A DNA stretch of 64,000 bases. It comes from Cichorium intybus (taxonomy: Eukaryota > Streptophyta > Magnoliopsida > Asterales > Asteraceae). A program made the position numbers and the translations under genes. The stretch covers positions 59,485,205 to 59,549,204 of the forward strand of contig CM042012.1 of assembly GCA_023525715.1 (NCBI GenBank), read 5' to 3'. Position 1 is the first letter of the stretch; each line of letters starts with the position of its first letter. Shown piece after piece: positions 46,081 to 58,659 of the stretch. A model generated the notes under the pieces. The model was given only the letters and a program-made list of their open reading frames with translations, was not told where the DNA came from and did not search any database.

Positions 46081-46313
46081 GTTTATAAATATGTGTATTT
46101 TGTATTATTTTAAAGTAAAAAAAATAGAAAATGAAAACTTACAGAAAATACACATCCAAACGCGTTTTCTAATTTTCTAAAATGGAAAACGAAAACTCAA
46201 TTTGATTAACCAAACGCGTTTTCTACTGAAATGAAAATGAAAACTCCACTCCACTTTTCTGAAAATGAAAAGTGGAAAAGGAAAACACTTTTCCGCAACC
46301 AAACGCACCCTAA

Positions 46314-46653
46314 GGTATCTATTTATTGAACCGCAACTATAGTTGTCTCAAGAAACCGAAATCAAACTTTGCATTCTTTTCCGAGCGTGTGAATGCCAAA
46401 AAAGTCTCGCATATTAATTATAGATAAATTACAGAAATGACCCATGTGTTTATAAGAAATCACAAAGTATAATTTAAATTTATATTTTATACGCATCTGA
46501 CAAATATACGATACCGGAATTCGAGTACCGGGTAAATTATCAAATTGACCGGAGATAGGGCCGAGTATACCAGACTTTTTCAATCGGGGACAGGGATGGT
46601 GTTACCCGTCAGTCCCCCACACTCGAGCCCGAGATCAACCGCTATGGATACTC

Positions 46654-46656
<3 letters not shown>
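46314..46656. other. Spacer
   Basis: Nothing coding. A short CG-containing stretch at about 46500-46655 (with ACCGG motifs) looks like the edge of an unidentified element. Confidence 0.4.
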
Positions 46657-46750
<94 letters not shown>

Positions 46751-46828
46751 TGTATGTATGTATGTATGTATGTATGTATGTATGTATGTATGTATGTATG
46801 TATGTATGTATGTATGTATGTGTGTGTG
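46657..46828. repeat. Compound microsatellite (TA)n(TATG)n(TG)n
   Basis: TA repeats to about 46722, TATG repeats to about 46820, then a few TG. It mirrors the composition of the tract at 33296-33472. Confidence 0.95.
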
Positions 46829-46964
46829 ACTATACTATCTAATAAAGACGTAACTCGGATACCACGTGGAATCTGATATCATTCAGTTTTTTTTTCTCTC
46901 TATGATCCGGTTATATTCGTTAATTATGTTTGAATTTGAATTCTTTCCATGTCACTCACTATAA

Positions 46965-47436
46965 TTAGGGTAAGGGAAAATGACTTATAAGGGTAATTAT
47001 GTTTCAAAACTGTTCAAAAAACACCATCCAAGTTTGGTCTGTTCAAAAAACACCATCCAAGTAAGACCTTTGTACAAAAAACACCATCCAAGTAAGGCTT
47101 TTGTACAAAAAACACCAACGAACTACATGTTTTGTTCAAATTTTACCCGATGGTAACCAGCTCTTGCAGGTTAAAGGATGACTTGACCTAATATTTACTG
47201 ACATAGCATAATAACAGATGAACAGTTTAACCTGCAAGAGCCGATTACCATCGGGTAAAATTTAAACAAAACATGTAGTTCGTTGGTGTTTTTTGTACAA
47301 AGGTCTTACTTGGATGGTGTTTTTTGTACAAAGGCTTTACTTGGATGGTGTTTTTTGAACAAACCAAACTTGGATGGTGTTTTTTGAACATTTTTGAAAC
47401 ATAATTACCCTTATAAGTCATTTTCCGTTAGGGTAA
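46965..47436. mobile_element. Mutator-type MITE with 9-bp target duplication
   Basis: Inverted repeats GGGAAAATGACTTATAAGGG (46974) and its complement ending at 47427, about 200 bases long per arm. The perfect 9-base target duplication TTAGGGTAA lies at 46965-46973 and 47428-47436. The arms contain three to four copies of a 28-base unit with AAAAAACACCATCCAAGTAA. Length and 9-bp duplication are the Mutator signature; there is no transposase. Confidence 0.88.
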
Positions 47437-48372
47437 CTACATTTTTATAGCAAAAAGTTTAAATCATATCCTTATTTGAAATATTTGAATATGATTCACT
47501 TTCTTATATAATCATTCAATCCGGATTCTAAATTTATTCTTCTTCCGTCCTCGATTTTGATTTGCAACTAAGGGTTCTTTATCAAAGTCTTCATCTTCAT
47601 CAAAGTTGTAGTAATGAGGTAAATATTAATCATGAACATATTCTATATTTTCGATATTTGTATTCATTCTTAACTTTTTTCTATTTTAACAATAAATTGT
47701 TTTATTGGTACGTATTACAACATTGAACTTTTTGTTTTATCCTAAGATTAAAATTAAACTTTATATTGTATTATTATTATAACATTGAACTTTTTTTCGT
47801 ATATATTGCGACATTGAAGTTTTATTATTGAAAGAAGTAATTTTCATCCAATTTTTAACAGTTTCGAAGAAAAATTTCCATCCAGAAAACTTCCTAGTAT
47901 ATATCAGAAGTTACAACCATTATATTCTCCAATTTCATAAGTTATATCTATTTTAACAAGAAATTATTATTATTATTATCAATTATAGCATTTAACTTTC
48001 TGTTTTATGATAAGTGCAACATTGAACCTATATTTTTATATCTATTGCACCATTTGACTTTTCTTCATCATCAACAGATTCTGAAATTTCTTCCTTCAAT
48101 CTAATTTCTTCCTTCAATCTTTCCATTCTATCTGTAAGTTACTGCAGTTACATCAAACAATTTCTTAAGTTTTTTATATTTTAGGAATAATTTGCATTTT
48201 TTGTTATCAATTACAAATTTGAATTTTTTTTTAAACAAAACTTTTTATTTATTGCAGCATTGAACATTCACTAACGGAAACTTTTTTTATATCTTTTGTT
48301 TTAACAATTTGAAATTTTCTTCTCTGAAATCATTGTTATGTTCTTTTGATGTATTGTTTTTAAATTTTCAGT
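47437..48372. other. AT-rich spacer with repeated CATTGAACTTT phrases
   Basis: Repeats of 'aacattgaacttt' and 'tattgc(a/g)acattgaa' occur at about 47715-48060. They could be exon-poor remains of the RPA-like gene or a low-order repeat. No gene supported. Confidence 0.45.
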
Positions 48373-48693
48373 ATAGAGTAATGGCTTCCGTGAAAATAAC
48401 TCTTATAAGAGAAATTGATCTTCTAAAGTATGATTATAAATTAAAAGTTCGAACAATAATACGTTTGTGGAAACAACCTGATTTCAAAAATCCTTTGTTA
48501 TAGAAATGATGTTAATGAATGAACAAGTATTTATCTAACTTTTCTGCTCCGTTTTATTATCTGATCTCCTAAAGTATAATTACACATTAAAAGTTTAAAT
48601 AATACGTTTGTGGAAACAACCTAATTTCAAAAAAAAAAAAAATTAGATATCTTTTTTATAAAAATGATGTTAATGGACAAACAAGTATTTATC
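48373..48693 (+). pseudogene. Replication protein A (RPA1)-like N-terminal fragments, tandem
   Basis: The frame starting MASVKITLIREIDLLK continues KLKVRTIIRLWKQPDF, then after a frameshift FVIEMMLMNEQV. This order (LKVRIIRLW then a short gap then IEMILMDEQ) is the N-terminal OB-fold wording of plant RPA1-like proteins, which are abundant as host genes and inside Helitrons. A second, more decayed copy follows at about 48565-48693 (KYNYTLKV, IIRLWKQPNF). Both are broken and lack the rest of the protein. The host-gene or Helitron origin cannot be decided. Confidence 0.6.
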
Positions 48694-49094
<401 letters not shown>

Positions 49095-49428
49095 GTTCTT
49101 GTGAGAACCCAAAAAACCCTAAGATCTTGAGAACCAAATCTAGACCGTTAGATTGAAATTTTGAATGGCTGTGATGATCAATGACATATTTGTAATTATT
49201 GTCCCTTTTAATGGCATCCTAGGGTATTAAAACAAAATATGAAGGGTAAATTAGACATATAAAATTAGGTTCCTAAAAATCAGCCTAATTGGTTTTAAAA
49301 TTGCATCCCTCTCTCTTCACGTCTCTCTCATCATCCTCTTCCTACGTCTTTCTCTCACCGGCTTTCCCAATCTCACTCTCTGTCTCTCTCACGTCGGCTT
49401 CGACCTCCGCCTCCTTCTGCCATCGGCA

Positions 49429-50462
49429 ATGCTTCAGTCCGATAGTGTGCGTGCTTCAATGAATCACGGTTCTAATCCGCCTCATTCGACGAATCAGACG
49501 CCTCAAAAGGTGAGCAACGTTCTAATCCGTATCCTCCTCATGAGATCGTTTTCCCCCTTCTCCGACTGCTCTACTATAGAAATTGAGAATCATTCTAGTT
49601 CTCGATCTTACGATTGCGATTTCCAAAATTTGAGCGGGATCAATGCTGCTGGATCAAACTGGAGGCAGCAGAGCCGCTGTTGGGCGGCGGCCATGGGTTG
49701 TCGGTGGCTGGATGACCCCAACTCAGTGGAGATGAACACTTCAATGAATCACGCTTCTGAAGATGGACGCTTAAAAAAATGTAATCTTTCTTTTTTAGTA
49801 TTAGGTTTTCCTTATTCATCGGAGCCGCTGCTCTTCTCTTGTGTGTCGGACTTTGCTGTGATTATGCTCACCTGTTTCCATAGCGAGGTAATTGACTATC
49901 TCCCCCTTCCCTGTTTGTCCTTTGATTTGGATTACATGTAATTTCAGTTTGAGATTGACACAAATCTATGCAATATATGGCATGGACGATTGGCACACTC
50001 CGATTTTTCTCTTGATCCACGCGATTGTCTTTTCTGCCTCGTCGGTGGTATTCCTTCTACACTTCAACTGGATCTGCTACTCTTTCGAATCAATCTTCCC
50101 GTCAGTATTTTCAGGCAATTTCGCCAAATTCGCCGCAGGATTCACCAGCTCCGTCATGGCTCTCTCTCTCTGCCATCTTTCTCTTCTATGCCGCCGGTAA
50201 CATGTTCTACTCCTCTGTCGCCCTCAAGTGGGACATGGCCCAGCGAATGGCCAGCGCAGTGGGACATGGCCCAGCGAATGGCCAGCGCTGTCCACGACTG
50301 GTCCATCGTGAACACGTGAAAATGGAGGAGATCAGAGTATCGGAGAGGGTAACGGCGTTTATGGTGAACAGCCACATCGTGTCGTTCTGGAAACCCAACC
50401 ACGAACACGTGATGGGTCCCAATGAAGTGAGATTGGATTGGAGATTCAACAATATCTGTTGA
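49429..50462 (+). pseudogene. Captured gene-like sequence inside the TA-flanked element
   Basis: Higher GC and clear codon-like composition against an AT-rich background. One frame starts MLQSDSVRASMNHG at 49429 and runs 170 codons; it includes CAAAAG|GTGAGC at about 49505, a plausible splice donor. Another at 50025-50462 reads RRWYSFYTSTGSATLSNQSS and LSLSAIFLFYAAGNMFYSS, with one hydrophobic helix. A 31-base exact tandem duplication (GTGGGACATGGCCCAGCG...) at 50228-50289 shifts the frame. The parts may be exons of one captured host gene. I do not recognise the protein. Confidence 0.5.
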
Positions 50463-50576
50463 ATTATTTACACACGAAAAAATAAAAATTAAAAACAATA
50501 TCCATGATCTTTTTTTAATAGAAAATATTATATAAATTGAGTCATCCATATGTATAAATGCACATACATGGACATG

Positions 50577-51460
<884 letters not shown>

Positions 51461-52063
51461 TATTTTTAATATGCATTTTTATTATTGTTCTTGCAGGTTT
51501 AAAAAATATATAGAGCAAATTGAAGAAGTGAAAATGATAAAACGAAAAAACAAGATAGTCAAGGAATAAACAATGAAGATATTAGTAGTTTTTGTTGTTT
51601 TTTGTATTTTTTATATATGTATCGTTCAAAAAAATTGTAAATTATTGTTTTTAATAAATTGGTTTGTTTATTATTTGTATTCAACTATTTATACATAATA
51701 ATATGTTTTTACGAATTTTGAAAATATGCATATATGTATCCGGTTGCAAATACATGACCATATATGTTTTTCTAAATCCAAATCTGATTTTCTATTGAAT
51801 TTAAAATTTTTATGTTTTTTCAAATTTCAAAAATTCTCATATTAAAAAAAACGAAAATCATAAAGTTTTTTAAATTTGAAATTTGAATTTGATTGTGCTT
51901 ATTTTTAGGAATTCATATTCTGTTGCCAAAAATAAAAAAAATCAAAATTAAATTAGATTTATAAAATGACGATCAAGCCATTTTTGATTTGGATAATGAT
52001 CTAATGAGTGATATTTAGTTCTCAAGATCTCATGAATATTGGAGTTCTTAAAAGAACCTAACC

Positions 52064-52219
<156 letters not shown>

Positions 52220-52616
52220 AAATGACACAAAGACCCAACGAAGTCTCGGATTTTGTTCTAAAATACCCGTAAAGTTATTTATTTTCTTTTATAGGGTATA
52301 AGGTTACATTTACCCGATAAAATGTTTCCTTAACCCAAGATAACCGGTTTATAGTGTCCACATAGTATGAATGTGATCGTGTGGCACGGCTGTGATGACG
52401 TCAGCAACGCCACGTTAGCAACAGGTGGGTGACCGGCTACTGTTCGCCTTGGTCCCTAAGGCTTACCGGTTGAAATGTAATATAAATTTGATCCCTCTCT
52501 CGACCAAAAAATCCAAATTGATTACCCGATATAAGCAAACTAGTTAGATAAAGAATTTCAATCGGTCGGTTTTAGTGTTTCAACTATGAAGAAATGCTTC
52601 ATAGTGCAATTCAAAC

Positions 52617-52619
<3 letters not shown>

Positions 52620-52701
<82 letters not shown>
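52620..52701. repeat. (TA)n microsatellite
   Basis: About 80 bases of TA. Confidence 0.95.
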
Positions 52702-52703
<2 letters not shown>

Positions 52704-52721
52704 GTTGCTTTGAATGAACAG

Positions 52722-52800
52722 TACCACTTTAGTTTATTACATTTTTTACCCCTGTAGTTTTACCACTTTAGTTTATTACAATTTTTACCCCTGTAGTTTT
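52722..52800. repeat. 39-bp tandem duplication
   Basis: Two near-identical units starting TACCACTTTAGTTTATTACA and ending CCCCTGTAGTTT. Diverged continuations (CCCTATAGTTTT) follow to about 52920. Confidence 0.85.
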
Positions 52801-54066
52801 AATTTGTATAATTATAGTTTTAGTCCCTATAGTTTTAATTTTTATTAATTACAATTTTGGTCCCTATAGTTTTGTTTGCCAGTTTAACATTATTACAGTT
52901 TTGACTCCTATAGTTTTAATTTGTTGACTTCCTTAACCGCAGCAACGCACAGCTCCCTTCCGCTCGTTATATATATTTATCGGATTAACAGAAAAGAATT
53001 GAATGTTTCACATATTGCATAGTATTATCACTTCCAGCTACTAGTTTGTACGAAAAAACCATACAAATCTTAAGCCATGTGTGACATAATTAATTTGAAA
53101 AGCATTGTACTTGATTACATGTTGAAATTTTATCCTTTAAAGGTGATCCAATATTAAAAATTAAACAAAAGTCGTAATATTATATATAATACTTCTAAAA
53201 GAGAAACCGCGCAATACTCATCATATTTGACCATAATTTAAATGCAATTAAGGATTTGACTTGAATAGCTTTTGACAGCTGGATCTTAGCATATAACCTT
53301 TCCCCTAATCCAATTTGTTCAACTCAATAATCAACATTCAACCCCAACTTGCATGACATCATATCCACTTGCATAAATTTAACTTAAATTATATATAAAG
53401 GTTTGTTTTTAATCAATTACATTTATTACTAAATCATAAATAATCACCTATAATTTTACAGATCACTTTGAAGAAAATATATTGCAAATTGAGGGTTAAA
53501 TGTCTTTGAATTAAATTCAAAAGGCCGATAAAGCAATTACTTTTGTTAGAGTATCAGGTTGTTTGTAAAATAAGGACAATTTGTGAAAAATAATAACATA
53601 TACCTCTTTTTTTTACCTCTTCTTTTACCTATATGGTAATGCATTTTACTTTTATTTATAATCAAAGGGTGTTAGTAATATTCTACTAATTAATGAAAAT
53701 GATAATGTGTCATTTTCACATCGTAGTGGCATCTTTAAATTCGATCATTTTTTAAATCAGTTTATGTTAAAATTTTAAATGAAATTTCAACTTTACAATA
53801 TATGGAAATTCTCTTACATTCAAAAAATTTTGAAGGAATAAAATGTCAAGAATCTCCATGAAATGTCCAACGGTAGCAAATCACAAGTAAATGAATAAAT
53901 AGGAATAGCCAAACATAAAATAAAGACTAATGTTTAAATCTCAAGAAAACCTCAAACTCTTAAGCATATCTATTAGCATCATCCGAAGGTCAATTACCGG
54001 ATGATAATGTATATATTGCCATGTCATCAAGAGTTGTTAATTTCTGTTATGCCACGTCAGCAGGAC

Positions 54067-54218
54067 TGTTAGAGTTAGTTATTCTATCTTGAGGCATCTA
54101 TATTGAGATGTGCTCCATGCTGTAACAGTTCAGGAAAAATCAATAACAAAACATAACAAGATTTATCTCTCTCTCTATCTATCAATTTCTCTCTCTAAAC
54201 TCCATTGAAATGTTTTCA
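54067..54218 (+). repeat. Probable 5' LTR of the Ale/Retrofit-like copia element
   Basis: From TGTTAGAGTTAGTT to TGTTTTCA, 152 bp. The end is fixed by the primer site; the start is inferred from the TG and length because the partner LTR is outside the window. Confidence 0.65.
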
Positions 54219-54230
54219 TGGTATCAGAGC
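54219..54230 (+). promoter_or_regulatory. Primer-binding site of the Ale/Retrofit-like element
   Basis: TGGTATCAGAGC immediately after the LTR. Confidence 0.95.
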
Positions 54231-54414
54231 TTCGATCAAGAGGATTAAGATCTGCACATCATTTGATCAGAATTCAAGCTGATTCAAACCCAAAAACAAA
54301 GTTACTCTGTTTTTCAGCCACAAAGCTAAGTAAATCTCGTCTGAATTTCTATTACTCTGTTTTTCTTGTTCTGAATACTCTGTATCAATTCACTCTTGTT
54401 CTTGAATTGATAAA

Positions 54415-56594
54415 ATGGCAACACCTCCTACTCCTCCTTTGTTCCAGTTACCTCCAATTACAAATATATCAAACTTTGTTTCAGTTCAATTACATGAGGA
54501 TAACTACCTGGTGTGGAAACATCAAATATCTTCGGTTTTTGAATCCTTAGATCTAGTTCGGTTTATAGATGGAACTAGTTTACCACCTTCAACAGACAGT
54601 AATGAATATTTTAACTGGAAGAAATTAAATAAGTATGTTGAAATCTGCATAAATGCAACACTAAATCCTTCAATAGCTCATATTGCTGTTGGTACAAACA
54701 CTGCTCTCGAATTATGGAAGAAGCTTGAGTTAATGTTTGTACAACAAGTTTCAGCTAAGAGAATACAACTTCAAACTCGACTTCATCAAATTAAACAAGG
54801 CACAAGAAAAGTTGATGAATATTGTACTGAAATTAATACAATTGCACAGTCGCTTGTCTCAATTGGAGTTAAGATTGATGAATCTGATCTTGTTATTCAT
54901 GCTCTAACTGGATTGAATCAAGATTATAAAGTTCTTGCAGTCAATATTGAAAATTCTACAGAATTGCCTTCATTCATGGAGTTTCGATCCAAGTTGCTTG
55001 TATTTGAGCAAAGACTTTTAAGAGAATCACAAGATACTTCAGGAGTTGAAGTTTCTGCAATGACTGCATCCAATATTCCTCCGCATCTAAATCAAAATTC
55101 AACATCAAACACAAATGCAGGTCGAGGAACTCTAAACCTTGGAAACAACTGTCAAATATGCCATAAAAATGGACATATGGCGTCTAAATGCTTTTGGCGA
55201 TTCGATAATGGAGGAAATCGAGGTCGTGGAAGAAATAATAATGGTACAAATCGTGGAGGTCGTAACTCATATCGTGGCGGTAGAAATTTCAGAGGAGGAA
55301 ATGATAATCGAGGTGGTCGTAACAGTTTTGGAGGAGGATATAACTATAGTGACAACTATGGTTATGGAGGTCATGTTGCCTCATTCCCAAATTCAAATTG
55401 ACAGCCTCAAAATCAGTTCTATGGGGTCAATAACACGTATGGATCAAATTCGGACTTGTCATGGAATTCTAACACTCAATCTCCAGGTTCCTTCATGGAT
55501 CAAGGCACCAGTGGCTTATCATACAATGGTGGAAACAATAATTTTGGGAGTCCGCAAAATTCAGGTGTTGCTCAATCCTCCTGGACACCTGCTCCATCAA
55601 AATTTTCTGGATCTGAAAGTGGTTTTGGACCGGAGCATTTTGCAAATTGGGCATCAACTATTTGCGACAAAGGTAAGCCAAAGTACTGGGCTCCTCCACA
55701 TGCTTATGCTGCTGATTTTGAACAGGGAACACTTTCAGACATATGTGACACTGTTGAGTCTTGGTTACCTGACTCTGGAGCTACAGCTCACATGACCTTT
55801 GATTCATCACTTGTTCAAGATGCCAAAGTTTACACCGGGACAGAAAGAGTCATAGTTGGTAATGGTATGGCCTTAACCATTACTCACATTGGTTATTATA
55901 AACTTAAACTTCCACAGTGCACATTGCATCTTAAACATGTTCTCTTAGTACCAAATCTCAAGAAAAGTCTCTTGTCTATTCCTCAACTTGTCCGTGATAA
56001 TCTATGTGTTGTTGCTTTCTCACCATTTGGTTTCTTTATACAGACCTTAGCAGGAAAGCATCTTCATCACCTTCCTCTAAGTAGATATAATGTCTATGGT
56101 CTTTCTGCAACGTCAGTGAGCTCATCATCTTCCTCAGTTTCACAGCTTTGGCATGCTCGTCTTGGACATCCAGGAGCATATGTCCTACATAAACTTTCTT
56201 TGTTCAATAAAGAGTCTTTGTCTATTCCGTGCAATGCTTGTAATATGTCAAAGATAACTCGAAAACCATTTGATTCTCATGTTATAAATTCAACTACTCC
56301 ATTGCAAATTGTACACTGTGACATTTGGGGTCCTGCCCCTGTTATTTCTCGCAATGGTTTTCGATATTTTGTCACATTCATTGATGATTATAGTAGGTTT
56401 GTTTGGCTGTATCCCCTTAAAAATCGATCCCAAGTGTTTGAAGCCTTCTCTCATTTTAAAACTCACACTGAAAATCTTCTTTCACTAAAAATAAAGTTCT
56501 TTCAATGTGATGGTGCTCCTGAACTTATCAAAGGCTCAATGCAACAACTTATGTCCAGTTGTGGTATCATATATCGTATTTCTTGTCCGTATAC
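54415..56594 (+). pseudogene. gag-protease-integrase of the Ale/Retrofit-like element
   Basis: Starts MATPPTPPLFQLPP. A UBN2-type Gag (about residues 20-220), then the CCHC knuckle CQICHKNGHMASKC and an RGG-rich tail. A TGA at 55399-55401 interrupts the frame, which resumes in phase (QPQNQFYG). The protease has an intact LPDSGATAHMT (DSG at 55771-55779). The integrase shows LWHARLGHPGAY, CNACNMSK, HCDIWGP and FQCDGAPE, then stops at the gypsy insertion after CPYT. Only the single stop and the insertion damage it, so the copy was recently active before interruption. Confidence 0.88.
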
Positions 56595-57124
56595 TGTAAC
56601 GCCAAAATGTATTTATTATATAATTATAATAAAAAGGGCAAAATGGTCATTTTACCCCAAAAGGGTAATTTGGTCATTTGGACAGAAAAGGACTTGTTAT
56701 GTAATAATATTTTAGGTCTTGGACTTAAAATGTTATAAAAGTTGGTTATTTGTCATAAATTGTGTGATTTGTGGCAAAACTTTAAAATATGCAACTTAAA
56801 GGATCAAAGTGCAATTTCTAGAAATATATAAGCAAGATTTGTGCAGAATTTTTGGAGTTACGGGAGCAACTTCTTGGCTGAAATTCTGCAGAGAAATTGA
56901 AGAAGTTTTGAAGGTTTGAAGCTTGGATTGTGATCCTTGGCTAAAAAGGGCATAATTGGAAGAATTTGAGGTAAGTTTCTTCATGTTCTTGATTGTTCAT
57001 CTTGATGAGTTGAGTAGGACTTGCAAACTGAAATTACAGCCATGATCATGGGGTTAAAATGAGGAAATACTTCCATTAAGTCCTTATAACAAAGTCCTAA
57101 CTCAATCCAATGGAAGTAGGATGC

Positions 57125-57131
57125 TATAAAT
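57125..57131 (+). promoter_or_regulatory. TATA box in the Tekay-like LTR
   Basis: TATAAAT in CTATAAATGG, about 530 bases from the LTR start. It is the best core-promoter match in the U3 region. Confidence 0.5.
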
Positions 57132-57340
57132 GGTAGAATTGATGATTTGGGGTTGTTAGAAATAAGAACCCTAATTCCTTGTGTGATTGATTTAGGGTGT
57201 TATGGGGGTTAAAAACCTTGTTAGAATGTAAGGTTTTAGCCTAGAAACAAACCCCAAACAACTAAAAACGAAATCAAGGACTTAAGGGACGAAATCTGCA
57301 AGCTACAGTGCAAAAATCGCGACTGGCCAGGGGCTCTGCC

Positions 57341-57423
57341 CAGGCGCCAGGCGCAGTGCGCCCAGAAGCCAGGCGGGGTGCGCCCAGGCGCAGTGCGCCC
57401 TGACCCTGGCGCAGTGCGCCTCC
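57341..57423. repeat. GGCGCAGTGCGCC-type palindromic tandem in the LTR
   Basis: Four variants of GGCGCAGTGCGCC in about 80 bases (GGCGCAGTGCGCC three times, GGCGGGGTGCGCC once) separated by CCAG/CCTG spacers. Confidence 0.85.
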
Positions 57424-57985
57424 AATGCAGTGGCCAGACAGAAACTTTGAAACGCTAACTTTTGCGTTGCTTGTCCGATTAAGCTCAAATTTGAACCATA
57501 AGTGTATTATGGTCTGAAAAGTTTGGGAAAATTTTTAGATTGAGTTTCCGACCCCTCGGGGGCACTGTAGACCGATCCGAATGTCCCGGTGAATAGTAAA
57601 ATTCACATAAAGTTAGTAAACTGAAAGTGTATTAACTAGGCATTGTTTATAACAATGTTTTATTGAACTCTAGTGTATTAGAGTTACTTGCAATGGGTAT
57701 TAACCTATAATCATGTTAAAAATGATTAAATTATAGGTGCGGGACAAAATTCTACGGATCATATCGGAAAGCAAGGAACGGCAAAAACTAGTTGTAATAA
57801 CATTTCAGGTGAGTAATCTTGACTATATCTAGTATGATATATGGTGATTACAGTGACACTACTTAAAGTAGTTGAATACGGTACAAGGGTAGAGTACCCG
57901 AGTAATACACGGACGTGACCTTTGAATTGTAAATTCTAAATGGTACAGTCTTATTAGCAAAGATTATTATCTTTGATATTAAATG

Positions 57986-58115
57986 GTGCGGCCTTGTTGG
58001 CTATGACTCCGGTGCGGCCTTGTCGGCTATGTCTCCGATGCGGCCTTGTTGGCTATGACTCCGGTGCGGCCTTCGGGCTATGTCTCTGATGTGGCTTTCG
58101 GGCTATGATATTATA
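57986..58115. repeat. 26-bp tandem array in the LTR
   Basis: About five units of GGTGCGGCCTTG..GGCTATG(A/T)CTCC, the last ones shortened (CTTTCGGGCTATG). Confidence 0.88.
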
Positions 58116-58508
58116 TGCAGCCTGTATGGCTATGAGTACGTGCGGTCAATGATGACCATGAGTTTTGGGACAGAAATTGTTTAAGAGTTTAATTGTTATT
58201 ATACTCTTGTATATGTTTATCTGTTTGTTTGATTACTCATTGGGCTTGTAGCTCACGTTTTGTTTGATATGTCCCTGCAGGTGAGCGTGACCCTGCTAAG
58301 AGAAAAGATAAAGTCCGTGACTGAGGACTTAGTGTTGAAGTAATACCCGGCTTGAAGAATGTATAATATTTATGTATTGTACTTCGTGATACACTTGTCC
58401 TCGTATTTGTTAACTAATACCCCTAATTATGGTTTCTAGTGTAAGATATTTGGTTTGTAAAACAAAAATTTTTGGGGTGTTTTTGTTAATAAGTCGGGTG
58501 TTACAAGT

Positions 58509-58520
58509 TGGTATCAGAGC
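58509..58520 (+). promoter_or_regulatory. Primer-binding site of the Tekay-like element
   Basis: TGGTATCAGAGC four bases after the LTR. Confidence 0.95.
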
Positions 58521-58659
58521 CGTGGTTTAAGTGAACTAGGTGTCTTAGATTAGATCCCTGGACTTAAACCTTGAGAGAAACACAGATAATTGGACTGTTA
58601 GATATATATATAGTTTGTTATTATATATGTAATCTAATGGTTTGTTGAAATCTTGAAGT

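Larger units (their letters stand above)
44412..46313. mobile_element. Long-inverted-repeat (foldback-type) element with C-rich and G-rich arms
   Basis: The ends GGGTGCGTTTGGTTG (44415) and CAACCAAACGCACCC (46310) are perfect inverted repeats. The 3-base target duplication TAA is at 44412-44414 and 46311-46313, a PIF/Harbinger-like pattern. Inside the first ~220 bases of AT-rich inverted repeat lies a C-rich tract (44640-45430, variants of CACCC/TACCCC). The other arm has a G-rich tract (45590-46080, variants of GGGGTGGGGTAGG). The whole could fold back on itself. No transposase is present, so it is non-autonomous. Confidence 0.85.
54067..56594 (+). mobile_element. Ty1/copia element (Ale/Retrofit-like), interrupted by a gypsy insertion
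   Basis: A short LTR, a tRNA-iMet primer site and gag-protease-integrase in one frame. It is cut in the integrase catalytic core at 56594 by the gypsy LTR. The remainder of pol and the right LTR lie beyond the window, past the gypsy element. Confidence 0.88.
56595..58505 (+). repeat. 5' LTR of the Tekay-like element, 1,911 bp
   Basis: Begins TGTAACGCC and ends GGGTGTTACA. It has a TATA box, a GC-rich palindromic tandem and a 26-bp tandem array. Confidence 0.95.
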
